This document shows, piece after piece, positions 1 through 9,256 of a DNA stretch of 64,000 bases. The stretch spans positions 806,001 to 870,000 of the forward strand of contig NZ_CP011144.1 in the NCBI RefSeq assembly GCF_000972865.1. The letters run 5' to 3'. The position numbers and the translations under genes are program-made. The notes below the pieces were generated by a model. It saw only the letters and a list, made by a program, of their open reading frames with translations. It was not told the DNA's origin and did not search any database. This stretch comes from Pseudoxanthomonas suwonensis. GTDB lineage: Bacteria; Pseudomonadota; Gammaproteobacteria; Xanthomonadales; Xanthomonadaceae. Position 1 is the stretch's first letter. Every line of letters starts with the position of its first letter.

Positions 1-837
1 AATGACGTTGGCGAACACGACGAACGGCGCCAGCGCGTAGCGCTGGTAGTACGGGCCTTCCTCGTAATAGCCGTCGGGCGAGAACAGCCGGTCGATCTGC
101 CTGAGGAAGCCGGCCTCGCCGTCCCTGGACAGGCCGAGCAGCGCCTTCTCCACCATCGCCTCGTCGCGCAGCACGTAGCCGGTCATGCCCACCGCGGCGA
201 CCGCCCAGGTGGCGTGGTTGTGGATGCGCTGGAAGTTGGCCGGGGTCTCGTCCGACAGGAACCGCGCCATGCGCCGGAACACCTGTTCCTCGATGGTGCG
301 GCGGTCTTCCGGGTCCAGGCCCGCGCGCACGGCGTCGTAGCCCTGGATCGCATGCACCAGCCAGACCGAGTCGTTGAGGGTCTGCCAGAACAGCCGGCCC
401 GGGATCTCGCCGCGGCCGGCCGGGTGCGGGCCCAGGGTCGGATACAGGCGCGCGTATTCCAGCAGCGTGTCGCGCACGAAGTCGGCGTAGGCGCGGTCGC
501 CGGTAAGGCGGTACAGCGCGCCGGCGTTCTGGATCGCCAGGTAGTTGCGCTTGTGCTGTTCGTGGGTGTAGCCACCGCCCGGATCCTTCGGCCGCGGCAC
601 CACCACGCCCGCGTCCATCGCCGCGCGTACCGACGCCTCGATCCGCGCCCGCTCGCGGGCGAACAGCGGATAGCGCGCTCCCGCCTCGGCCATCGCCTTC
701 CATTCGTCCGTGCCCACCAGCACCGGGCCGGTGTCCGCGTCGCGACTCGCGGCCGCCGCACCGGCGGCGCCCACGGCCGCCGCCGGCATCGCCCCCGCGC
801 CGGCCAGCAGGCAGGCGGCCAGCACCGCGCCGCGCAT
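1..837 (-). CDS. PL17-type alginate (oligoalginate) lyase, C-terminus cut off
   Basis: Reading leftward from an ATG at 837, this gives 279 codons and runs off the window. Residues 1-25 look like an Ala-rich signal peptide. The rest matches the all-helical alginate lyase domain of PL17/heparinase-like lyases. The His206-Asn207-His208 motif fits the Asn-His pair that PL17 enzymes use at the active site, and a Gly-Pro-Tyr-Tyr-Gln-Arg-Tyr block lies near residue 263. PL17 enzymes cleave alginate oligomers exolytically to unsaturated monouronates. Its ATG overlaps the stop of the PL6 gene by one base (TGATG), so the two are probably translationally coupled: the PL6 enzyme cuts the polymer and this one finishes the oligomers. 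The C-terminal heparinase II/III domain would lie outside the window, so the exact subfamily is uncertain. Confidence 0.85.
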   Translation of the reverse strand, partial: MRGAVLAACLLAGAGAMPAAAVGAAGAAAASRDADTGPVLVGTDEWKAMAEAGARYPLFARERARIEASVRAAMDAGVVVPRPKDPGGGYTHEQHKRNYLAIQNAGALYRLTGDRAYADFVRDTLLEYARLYPTLGPHPAGRGEIPGRLFWQTLNDSVWLVHAIQGYDAVRAGLDPEDRRTIEEQVFRRMARFLSDETPANFQRIHNHATWAVAAVGMTGYVLRDEAMVEKALLGLSRDGEAGFLRQIDRLFSPDGYYEEGPYYQRYALAPFVVFANVI

Positions 838-3053
838 CACCGCGCCACCTCGACCGGCAGGTCGGACTGGATCGGCGGCGTGCCGACGAACTGGTTGCGC
901 GTGGCGACCAGCACCGGCTCGCCGACGGCGTGCGAAAAGCGGACAGCGCCGCTGTCGACGAAGCGGTTGCCGGTTAGCTCGGCATGCTGCACACCGTGCA
1001 GCCGCAGCGCGGTGCCGCCGGCCGCGCCGACCTTCTCGAAGGTCGAACCATCGATGCGGATCCGCGGCCCGAAGGTGCTCTCGTCCTTGCCGCCCCGGTA
1101 CAGCTCCACCGCCGGACCACCAACGCCGCGGAACACGGACGCTTCGATCTCGACCCGTTCGGCATTGTAGGTGCCGCGGTCGTCGGTCTCGGCAGCGACC
1201 GACAGCACCGCGCCGCTGACGTCCTCGACCGTCACCCGGCGCAACGCGATCAGGTCGGCCATCGTGCCCTTGCCGGTGGAGACGACGTCGAAGCCGCGGT
1301 TGACCGACAGGCCGCGCACCCGCGTGTCCTCGAGCACCAGCGTGTAGTTGGCTGCGTTCGAGCCCGGCCGGGTGGCGATGACCGCGTTGCCCACCTCGTC
1401 GGGGGCCGCCTCGCCGGACACGGTCAGTCCGGACAGCTTCAGCGCGCCGCCGGCCTCGATCTGGAACAGGCGCGGCCGGCTGAAGGCGATCACTGCCTCG
1501 CCCTGCGCTGGCCCCTGCACGGTCAGCGGCCGGTCCACCGCCAGCACCTGGTTGACCATGTAGCGCCCCGCGTCCAGCACCAGCCGGTCGCCCGCACCGG
1601 CCCGGGCGACGGCGTCGGTCAGGGTGTCCTCGCCGGCCGGCACCCGGTGCCGGGCGCCGCTGTCCAGCGCCACGGCCTGGCCCTGCTTCGGATACCAGGA
1701 CACGCCGACGCCGGCGCGCGCGATCGGGCGCAGGTCGGTGCGCGCACCGACGCCCGCCAGCGAGACCGGGGCGAGCAGGCCGTATTGGCCACGCTGCATC
1801 TCCACCGTGGCGCCACGCACGCCCTGCGCGAAGCCCGGCGACGCCGCGGGACTCTGCACGTTGCCTTCGAACGCGATGCCCGACAGGTCGCCCAGCACGC
1901 GCAGCGGGTCGCGACCGTCGCCGTTCACGATCAGGTTGCGCGCCATGGTGCTGTCCACCGGCCGCGCCGAGCGCTCCTCGTCCATGCCGGCGCCGAGGAA
2001 CACGCTGCGCGCGTCGACGATGGTGTTGTTCTCGATCAGCGCGTTGTCGACCTGCACGTAGCGGTTCAGCGGCGAATCCGGCACGCCGTACATCACCGTG
2101 AGCGCAGAGGAGAAGCCCTCGCCGGCCAGCCCTTCCAGGTAGTTGTTGCGCACCGTCTGGTTGCGGTTGATGACGCGGATGCCACCGGTGTGCGGCTTGT
2201 TGCCGCCGATGAAGACGTTGTCCTCGACCCGGTTGCCGTCACCGTGGCGCAGCACCAGCGCACCGCGCGAATGGAAGAACACGTTGCCGCGGTAGAGGTT
2301 GCCGCCGGACTTGTTGGAGACGATCTCCACCTCGCCGTCGCAGCCCTCGAACCAGTTGTTCTCCACCACCGTGTTCGAGTCGGACAGCGAATCGTGGCTG
2401 GTGCCGACGCGGATGGTCTCGCCGCCGTTGGAACCCAGGTTCGGCCGCGGGCCGAAGTAGTTGTGGTCGATGCGGTGCCGGTTGTCGAGGCCCTGCTCCG
2501 GGTCGCGCACCACCACCAGGGTCGCGCCCTGGTTGGTCTTGCCGACCAGGTGGTTGTGGTCGAAGCGGTTGTGCTGGCCGTACAGGGCCACCCAGTTGTC
2601 GGACTGGTCGCGGTCGGGTTTGTTGAAGCGGTCGATGACCACGCCGGTGACCCGGCTGTTGACGGCGCGGTCGCTGCGCGTGCGCCGGAACGAGACGACC
2701 TCCCCGGTCGGCGACCAGCCGTCGCGGAACACCAGGTTGGACACCACCAGGTGCTGGCCGGCCATCCGCAGGTTGGACTGCCCGGTCAGGAGCACCTTGC
2801 CCGGGGTCTGCGCCGTCAGCGTGATCGGCTTGCCGGCCGCGCCCTTGCCGGTCAGCAGGACCTGGAAGTCCCGCCACTCGCCGTCGGCCAGCACGATCGT
2901 GTCGCCGGGGCGGAGCGATTTCGCGGCCGCGGCGTATTCGGCCTGGCTGCGCACCAGGCGCGGCTTGGCGCCCGCCTGCGCCGAGACCGGCTCGACGCCC
3001 CCCACCCACGCCAGCAGCAGCGCCGCCAGCCCTGCCCATGTCCGATGACGCAT
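837..3053 (-). CDS. PL6 alginate lyase (poly(beta-D-mannuronate) lyase / chondroitinase-B-like)
   Basis: This is a 738-residue exported parallel beta-helix lyase. The start at 3053 gives a clear signal peptide (cleavage near Ala25-Gln26) and follows a GAGGAGGGG ribosome site; a longer upstream reading would run through the promoter. Catalytic and calcium-binding positions match the PL6 pattern: Glu241 and Glu243, Lys248, and Arg269, with the same spacings (E, +2 E, +7 K, +28 R) recalled for the structurally studied AlyGC. The length suits two-domain PL6 enzymes with a second beta-helix after about residue 420. Expected activity is endo- or exolytic beta-elimination of alginate in the periplasm or outside the cell. 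It is the first gene of a two-lyase operon, divergent from a TonB-dependent receptor. Confidence 0.9.
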   Translation of the reverse strand: MRHRTWAGLAALLLAWVGGVEPVSAQAGAKPRLVRSQAEYAAAAKSLRPGDTIVLADGEWRDFQVLLTGKGAAGKPITLTAQTPGKVLLTGQSNLRMAGQHLVVSNLVFRDGWSPTGEVVSFRRTRSDRAVNSRVTGVVIDRFNKPDRDQSDNWVALYGQHNRFDHNHLVGKTNQGATLVVVRDPEQGLDNRHRIDHNYFGPRPNLGSNGGETIRVGTSHDSLSDSNTVVENNWFEGCDGEVEIVSNKSGGNLYRGNVFFHSRGALVLRHGDGNRVEDNVFIGGNKPHTGGIRVINRNQTVRNNYLEGLAGEGFSSALTVMYGVPDSPLNRYVQVDNALIENNTIVDARSVFLGAGMDEERSARPVDSTMARNLIVNGDGRDPLRVLGDLSGIAFEGNVQSPAASPGFAQGVRGATVEMQRGQYGLLAPVSLAGVGARTDLRPIARAGVGVSWYPKQGQAVALDSGARHRVPAGEDTLTDAVARAGAGDRLVLDAGRYMVNQVLAVDRPLTVQGPAQGEAVIAFSRPRLFQIEAGGALKLSGLTVSGEAAPDEVGNAVIATRPGSNAANYTLVLEDTRVRGLSVNRGFDVVSTGKGTMADLIALRRVTVEDVSGAVLSVAAETDDRGTYNAERVEIEASVFRGVGGPAVELYRGGKDESTFGPRIRIDGSTFEKVGAAGGTALRLHGVQHAELTGNRFVDSGAVRFSHAVGEPVLVATRNQFVGTPPIQSDLPVEVAR

Positions 3054-3114
3054 TGTTCCCCTCCTCGCCCGCGATGGCCGGATAGTAGCAAAGCGCCGCC
3101 ACCCGTCAACCAGT

Positions 3115-3227
3115 TTTGCATACCAATATGCCGGCAGCTTCGCGCACCAGTTGTGCTGCAAAGCACAAACCAATTGGCTGATCAGATAGCTGGAATCAGG
3201 TCTAGACATTTGTACATACCAATTGGT
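3115..3227. promoter_or_regulatory. Candidate GntR-type operators in the alginate divergent promoter
   Basis: In this AT-rich gap three copies of ACCAAT start at 3122, 3169 and 3218 (spacings 47 and 49 bp). The last is a perfect palindrome, ACCAATTGGT (3218-3227), the middle one matches it at 9 of 10 bases (3169-3178). The first sits in TTTGCATACCAA (3115-3126), which resembles the TTGGTATACCAA site of hexuronate FadR-type regulators at 10 of 12 bases. A TTGACA-like box begins at 3227, overlapping the palindrome. The likely binder is the GntR/FCD protein encoded at 6303. The sites are seen; the binding is inferred. Confidence 0.5.
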
Positions 3228-3301
3228 TGACATTTGACCCCGGCTTGGTAAACCCTTCGCTCCGACCCGCGACAGACGGGATTCCACTGGGAGGAGGAAA
3301 C

Positions 3302-6205
3302 ATGCGGCGCCATCACCAGGACACGCCCCTCGCGCGCGTCCGTCCATCTGCACTTCGTACCGCCCTGCTGTGCGCCCTCGGCGCGCCGCTGGGCCTGACC
3401 CCGGCACTGGCGCAGGAAGTCGCGGACGCGCAAGCGACCGCGCCCACGCCGGACGCGGGCGAAGTCACCGAACTCGACAGCGTCGTGGTCGCCGGCATCC
3501 GCGGCTCGATCCAGTCCTCGATCGAACACAAGCGCGAACTGTCCGTGGTGTCCGACGGCATCTCCGCCGAGGACATCGGCGACCTGCCCGCGCTGTCGAT
3601 CGGCGAAGCCATCGAGACCATCACCGGCGCCTCCACCCATCGCGAGAAGGGCGGCGCTTCGGAGATCTCGATCCGCGGCCTGGGACCGTTCCTCGGCTCG
3701 GCCACCTTCAACGGCCGCGAGGCGACCAACGGCAGCGGCGACCGCTCGGTCAACTTCAACCAGTTCCCGTCCGAGCTGATCAATACCGTTGCCATCTACA
3801 AGACCCAGCGCGCCGACTTCATCGAAGGCGGCGTCTCAGGCATCGTCAACATGGAGACGATCAAGCCGCTGGACTTCGGCAAGCGCCGGATCCAGCTCGA
3901 AGGCCGCGCGCTGTACGCCGACTACGACGACCGCCTGCACGACCCGGCCGGCGTGGGCTGGCGCGGCACGGCCAGTTACCTGGACCAGTTCGACCTGGGC
4001 GGCGCCGGCAAGCTCGGCGTCTCGCTGGGCATCCAGAGCCTGGAGGGCACCAATCCCGAGGAGCTGTTCACCAGCAGCAGCACCTGGAACGCGTGCGACG
4101 CCACCCAGACCGTGCCTGCCGCCTCCAACTGCCGGCAGGTGAGCAACGCCGAGGTCCATGACGGCACGCCGTTCTACCTGATCCCCGGCAGCCGCACCTA
4201 CCGCCAGTTCATCGAACGCGACAAGCGCGACGCGCTGTTCGGTGCCGTGCAGTGGAAGCCGACCGACACGCTCGACATCTCGCTCGACTACCAGGGCTCG
4301 CGCCGCACCTACACCGAGGAGCGCTCCGACCTGAATTTCTCCGAGACCATGCGCGGGATCAACGATCGCGTCGTCGACGAGAACGGGGTGCTGCTCTACT
4401 ACACCGGCAACAGCACGGTCGAATCCACGCCGACCTACCGCATCCGCGACGAGAAGTACGAAGGCGGCGGCCTCAAGACCGAGTGGCGGCCGAACGAAGC
4501 CTGGCTGTTCTCGACCGACCTGTCCTACTCCCGCACCTGGCGCAGCGAGATGGACCGCCAGGTCCGCCTGCGCTCCAACGCGACCGACATCTACGGCGTG
4601 GCGGTTCCGGGGATCAGCGGGCAGCGGGTCAACTACATCTTCGACTACACCAACGGCGACATCCCCGCGATCATCGTCAACCCGCTGTACGACCTGAACC
4701 GCCACGAGAACTTCAGCGCCGCGGCCCGCGCCCGGCGCGACGAGCTGATCCGCGAGAACGAGATCCGCGCGCTGCGGCTGGACGGCGCCTACTTCACCGA
4801 AAGCGGGTTCCTGACCGCGGTCAAGTCCGGCATCCGCCTGTCCGAACTGAGCTACGAGGACCTGGACGACCGGGTCGAGATCAACGTCACCGGCGCCGCC
4901 GCGATCCGCGAGGCCAATCTGGCCTGCCGCCGCGAGTTCCCGCAGGACCGCTTCCTGAGCAATGCCAGCGGCAACAGCATCACCAGCTGGGCGCAGTTCG
5001 ATCCGCTGTGCCTGTTCCAGGCCATCACCGGCGTCGAGGACACCGGCCTCAACGCCGACACGCGCTCGATCGGCAACCGCGACGTGACCGAGAAGGTCCG
5101 GGCGGCCTACCTGCTGGGCGAATTCGACTCCGAAATGTTCGGCCTGCCGGTCACCGGCAATTTCGGCGTGCGCTACGTGGACACGGCGGTGCGCTCGGTC
5201 GGCCTGACCGGGGACCTGGACGTGATCGCCAATCCCGACGGCACCATCCGCCTGGTCCCGACCGGGGAATTCGACCCGGTCGTAATCAAGTCCGACTCGC
5301 GGGTGTTCCTGCCCAGCGCCAACGCCGCGTTCGAGCTGAAGGACGACCTGGTGTTCCGCGTCGGCGTGTACCGCGCGATGTCGCGCCCCGATCCCAGCAG
5401 CCTGGGCGCCGGCCGCGCCATCGTGCTCGAGCCCGGCACCTCGTTCGATTCGGTCGATGACGCGATCCGCGGCATCACCGCCAACGGCAATCCGCGCACC
5501 GAGCCGCTGCTGTCGTGGAACGCCGACCTGTCGCTGGAGTGGTACCCCAACCCGGACTCGCTGCTGGGCCTGGCGGTCTACTACAAGCAGTTCGCCGGCG
5601 GTTTCATCCCGGTGCTGATCGACGAATCGTTCATGATCGACGGCAACGAGGTGATCGTGCCGGTGGTGCAGGACGCGACCACCGACGACAAGAGCGAATT
5701 GACCGGCTTCGAGGTGACCGCCACCCACCGCTTCTCGTACCTGCCGGCGCCGTTCGACGGACTGGGCTTCAAGCTCAGCTACAACTACGCCGACTCGAAC
5801 TTCAAGACGCACGACCTGCGCCTGGGCGACCAGCTCGATCCGGAGACCGGCGAGGTGAGTCCCGGCATCATCCCGCCCGCGGGGATCTTCGGGCTGTCCC
5901 AGCAGGTCGCCTCGGGTTCGCTGTACTACACGATCGGCCCGGTCGAACTGCAGGCGATCTACAAGTACCGGACCGAGTACTACCAGAAGTTCGTGGGCGC
6001 CCCCAGCCAGAACCGCTACATCCGCGATACCGGCGTGTTCGATTTCCGCGCCACCTACCGGGTCAACAGGAACCTGTCGTTCTCGTTCGAGGGCTCCAAC
6101 CTCAACGACGAGCCGCGGTACCACGACATGCCGGTTTCCGGGAGCCTGCGCGAGTACAACACCTACGGGCCCCGCTACTATTTGGGTGTACGATACCGAT
6201 TCTGA
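3302..6205 (+). CDS. TonB-dependent receptor, probably for alginate oligosaccharides
   Basis: The 967-residue outer-membrane protein starts at 3302, after a GGGAGGAGG ribosome site; the frame is open further upstream, but this start gives a proper signal peptide ending near Ala37. A TonB-box-like stretch (Glu-Leu-Asp-Ser-Val-Val-Val) precedes the plug domain at about residues 60-185, then a long beta-barrel ends in Tyr-Arg-Phe, the usual C-terminal outer-membrane signature. It belongs to the Oar/TIGR01782-like receptors expanded in xanthomonads for polysaccharide uptake. The substrate cannot be read from the sequence; its position opposite two alginate lyases suggests import of alginate oligomers. 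It is followed by a strong hairpin and the GntR regulator gene. Confidence 0.92.
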   Translation: MRRHHQDTPLARVRPSALRTALLCALGAPLGLTPALAQEVADAQATAPTPDAGEVTELDSVVVAGIRGSIQSSIEHKRELSVVSDGISAEDIGDLPALSIGEAIETITGASTHREKGGASEISIRGLGPFLGSATFNGREATNGSGDRSVNFNQFPSELINTVAIYKTQRADFIEGGVSGIVNMETIKPLDFGKRRIQLEGRALYADYDDRLHDPAGVGWRGTASYLDQFDLGGAGKLGVSLGIQSLEGTNPEELFTSSSTWNACDATQTVPAASNCRQVSNAEVHDGTPFYLIPGSRTYRQFIERDKRDALFGAVQWKPTDTLDISLDYQGSRRTYTEERSDLNFSETMRGINDRVVDENGVLLYYTGNSTVESTPTYRIRDEKYEGGGLKTEWRPNEAWLFSTDLSYSRTWRSEMDRQVRLRSNATDIYGVAVPGISGQRVNYIFDYTNGDIPAIIVNPLYDLNRHENFSAAARARRDELIRENEIRALRLDGAYFTESGFLTAVKSGIRLSELSYEDLDDRVEINVTGAAAIREANLACRREFPQDRFLSNASGNSITSWAQFDPLCLFQAITGVEDTGLNADTRSIGNRDVTEKVRAAYLLGEFDSEMFGLPVTGNFGVRYVDTAVRSVGLTGDLDVIANPDGTIRLVPTGEFDPVVIKSDSRVFLPSANAAFELKDDLVFRVGVYRAMSRPDPSSLGAGRAIVLEPGTSFDSVDDAIRGITANGNPRTEPLLSWNADLSLEWYPNPDSLLGLAVYYKQFAGGFIPVLIDESFMIDGNEVIVPVVQDATTDDKSELTGFEVTATHRFSYLPAPFDGLGFKLSYNYADSNFKTHDLRLGDQLDPETGEVSPGIIPPAGIFGLSQQVASGSLYYTIGPVELQAIYKYRTEYYQKFVGAPSQNRYIRDTGVFDFRATYRVNRNLSFSFEGSNLNDEPRYHDMPVSGSLREYNTYGPRYYLGVRYRF

Positions 6206-6212
6206 ATACGAC

Positions 6213-6240
6213 GGCGCGGCCCCACGGGGCCGCGCCTGTT
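6213..6240 (+). terminator. Hairpin terminator after the TonB-dependent receptor
   Basis: The arms GGCGCGGCCCC (6213-6223) and GGGGCCGCGCC (6226-6236) pair perfectly and are followed by TGTT. The stop of the receptor gene is 8 bases upstream. The weak T-run makes termination likely but partial. Confidence 0.6.
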
Positions 6241-6244
6241 CGCA

Positions 6245-6269
6245 GGCCGGAGCAGGACCTGCTCCGGCC
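6245..6269. repeat. 12-bp perfect inverted repeat upstream of the GntR gene
   Basis: The arm GGCCGGAGCAGG (6245-6256) pairs with CCTGCTCCGGCC (6258-6269) around one base. There is no T-run. It lies in the leader of the GntR gene and could be a second terminator stem, a leader structure or an autoregulatory site. Confidence 0.45.
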
Positions 6270-6302
6270 GGAACGGAATGCAACGGAGCCACTTGCCCGC
6301 CG

Positions 6303-7046
6303 ATGTCCGAGAACCGTCTCTACCAATCCGTCGCCGCCGAGATCCTTGCCCTGATCGAATCGGGCGAATTCCCGCCGGGTTCGCGCCTGCCCGGCGAGCG
6401 CGATCTGGCCGAGCGGCTGGGCGTCAGCCGGGTGACGATCCGCGAGGCGGAGATCGCCCTGGAAGCCCAGGGCCGGATCGCCATCAAGACCGGTTCGGGC
6501 GTCTATGTCCGCCCGCGTCCGGTCAATTCGCTGGGAACGCTTCCCGACGTCACCGCCTTCGACCTGACCGCCGCCCGCGCGGTGATCGAAGCCGAGGCGG
6601 CGGCCCTGGCGGCCGGCCGCATCACCGACGCGGAAGTCGAGGAACTGGAGGAACTGGTCCGGGCGATGTCCGATCCCGGCGCCACCGACCAGGAAGCCAA
6701 CGAATCCGACCGCCGCTTCCATCTGACGATCGCCCGCATCACCGGCAATCCGGTGATCGAATACTGCGTGCATCTGATCTGGCGGATGCGCAACGAACTG
6801 CCGGGCGTGCGCCAGGCCTATGCCCGGATCTGCCACGACGACTGGAGTTCCCGTGCCGAGGAGCATGCCGCGATCCTGGCGGCGCTGAAGGTGCGCGACT
6901 CGGCCGCGGCGCGCAATGCGATGCGCGACCATTTCCACCGCCTGTTCGAGTCCATGCTCGAAGCCAGCGAGAGCGAAGCGCTGGAGGAAGTGCGCAGGCG
7001 CACCGAACAGAACCGCGAACGGTTCCTGGCCACGACGCGGATATGA
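6303..7046 (+). CDS. GntR-family regulator with FCD domain (FadR subfamily)
   Basis: The 247-residue regulator has an N-terminal winged helix at about residues 5-70 (Leu-Pro-Gly-Glu-Arg-Asp-Leu-Ala motif, recognition helix near Ser42-Arg47) and an all-helical FCD effector domain at about 85-235. Putative FCD metal ligands are Asp136, His140, His188 and His210. The start at 6303 is chosen because family homology begins at once; ribosome-site support (a distant GGAG) is weak. FCD regulators of this type sense sugar acids such as hexuronates and keto-deoxygluconate. Its place beside the lyases and receptor suggests local control of alginate use, probably through the ACCAAT sites at 3115-3227. 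Confidence 0.9.
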   Translation: MSENRLYQSVAAEILALIESGEFPPGSRLPGERDLAERLGVSRVTIREAEIALEAQGRIAIKTGSGVYVRPRPVNSLGTLPDVTAFDLTAARAVIEAEAAALAAGRITDAEVEELEELVRAMSDPGATDQEANESDRRFHLTIARITGNPVIEYCVHLIWRMRNELPGVRQAYARICHDDWSSRAEEHAAILAALKVRDSAAARNAMRDHFHRLFESMLEASESEALEEVRRRTEQNRERFLATTRI

Positions 7047-7144
7047 CGGCAGCGCCGCGGCGCGGGTGCCCGCCGCCTCCCGTCCGGCATGCGCAAGGCC
7101 GCCAGGCGGCCAAGGCCGGTATGGATGCGCTGCTTCACCAATGA

Positions 7145-7172
7145 CAAGGGCGCCATCCGGCGCCCTTGTTTC
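7145..7172. terminator. Bidirectional rho-independent terminator
   Basis: The arms CAAGGGCGCC (7145-7154) and GGCGCCCTTG (7159-7168) have an ATCC loop and are followed by TTTCG. It lies between the convergent ends of the GntR gene and the TorF-family porin gene and can serve both strands. Confidence 0.8.
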
Positions 7173-7198
7173 GTCCTGCGTGGATCGGGCCCCAGGGC

Positions 7199-7903
7199 CT
7201 ACATTCCGTAGCTCAGGGTCAGGACCACGCGGTCGTTGGCGAGTTCGCCGAAGTTGACCGTGCCGTCGTTGTCGGTGCCGACGTAGCCGAGCTTGGCGCT
7301 GAAGTTGCCCCAGGCCTTGCTGATGCTCACGCCCCAGTCGGTGTAGTCGCGGGCCACGCTGCTATCGAACAGGCTCTTGCCGACATTGAGGTCGAGCGTG
7401 AAATCCGCCGGCAGCCCGAAGCTGGTCGAGGCGCCGAAATACCAGCCGTCCTCGCCCGACGCCCAGACATCGTTGGTGTAGGTGGCGGTCAGGCCGACCG
7501 TGCCGCCGAACGTCAGGGTGGTGTACAGCTCGTTGAAGGCCAGGTCGCTGCCGTTGCCGCCGAGGTAGTTGTAGCGGTTGAGCATGACGTCGAGGTTGAC
7601 GAACTCGTCGCCGAGGTCGGTGTTGTAGCCGATGAAGGTGTCCAGCTCCACGTCCGGGCCGCCATCGCCGAAGTCGACGTTGGAACCCCAGGCGCCGGCA
7701 TAGAACCCGGACGACGCAGTCCAGGTGAAGCCGGCCTGCAGCGCCGGCCCCTCGTCGGTCTGGGACGCGCCGCGGAACACGTAATCAGACGTGGCATCGA
7801 TCGACCAGGAGAACGGTGAGCCTTCCTCGTCCTGGGCGAATGCGGCGAACGGGAGGGCGGACAGCGCGAGCACGGCAGCAAGCCTGAGTGTGGCAGTTTT
7901 CAT
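7199..7903 (-). CDS. TorF-family putative porin
   Basis: The 234-residue outer-membrane protein has a signal peptide ending near Ala23 and repeated amphipathic beta-strands rich in Tyr, Trp, Gly and Asp through to a short C-terminal Leu-Ser-Tyr-Gly-Met. It matches the TorF/TIGR02001 group of proteobacterial putative porins by its early Ser-Asp-Tyr-Val-Phe-Arg-Gly motif. An AGGAG ribosome site precedes the ATG at 7903. Family members in relatives are often found beside glnK-amtB; no such genes are here. Substrate unknown. The upstream region carries an unusual 20-bp-spaced repeat (8105-8141). Confidence 0.85.
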   Translation of the reverse strand: MKTATLRLAAVLALSALPFAAFAQDEEGSPFSWSIDATSDYVFRGASQTDEGPALQAGFTWTASSGFYAGAWGSNVDFGDGGPDVELDTFIGYNTDLGDEFVNLDVMLNRYNYLGGNGSDLAFNELYTTLTFGGTVGLTATYTNDVWASGEDGWYFGASTSFGLPADFTLDLNVGKSLFDSSVARDYTDWGVSISKAWGNFSAKLGYVGTDNDGTVNFGELANDRVVLTLSYGM

Positions 7904-8026
7904 CCGGAGTTCTCCTGGGTGGGGGCGAGCGTCGGTTCGCCTCGCGCCGCGTCCCGCCTCCCTCTCGCCAGCGGATGGCGTAGCGGAAGCGTAACCGTCG
8001 ACTCACGAGTTCTTAACCGCGAATCG

Positions 8027-8056
8027 ATAGTGCTGCCGCCAAAATCGGCCCGTCAA
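8027..8056 (-). promoter_or_regulatory. Possible promoter of the TorF-family porin
   Basis: On the minus strand TTGACG (8056-8051) and CACTAT (8032-8027) are separated by 18 bp. The -35 is good and the -10 weak. It would give a leader of about 120 nt. Confidence 0.35.
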
Positions 8057-8104
8057 GCGGATTGGGACCGATTTGGCGAAATTCCCGGGAACCCCTGTTT
8101 TTTG

Positions 8105-8141
8105 GCACCACCGCGGGGCACCTTGCACCACCGCGAGGCAC
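8105..8141. repeat. Two 17-bp direct repeats with 20-bp period upstream of the TorF-family porin
   Basis: GCACCACCGCGGGGCAC (8105-8121) and GCACCACCGCGAGGCAC (8125-8141) differ at one base and are spaced two helical turns apart. They lie 50-110 bp upstream of the candidate porin promoter, a usual place for activator sites. The rest of the 303-bp gap (7904-8206) holds only the candidate promoter and a weak hairpin (8181-8202) after the cysA stop. Confidence 0.55.
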
Positions 8142-8206
8142 GACTCGCACAATCGATGGGCATAGGTACCCCAGCCACTCCTTCACCGGTTGAACCGGGA
8201 AGGGGC

Positions 8207-9247
<1,041 letters not shown>

Positions 9248-9256
9248 GGCGGTTCC

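Noticed and set aside
183..761. 192-codon minus-strand frame, rich in Arg/Trp/Thr
   Set aside because: It is in a different frame from the PL17-type gene, which gives a recognisable protein over the same bases.
984..3230. 748-codon open frame on the plus strand
   Set aside because: It is antisense to the PL6 lyase gene, whose frame has catalytic residues, a signal peptide and a ribosome site.
8101..8131. A sigma-54 promoter (TTGGCAC...TTGCAC)
   Set aside because: The GG and GC elements are separated by far more than the required spacing on the plus strand, and no correct pair is on the minus strand facing the porin gene.
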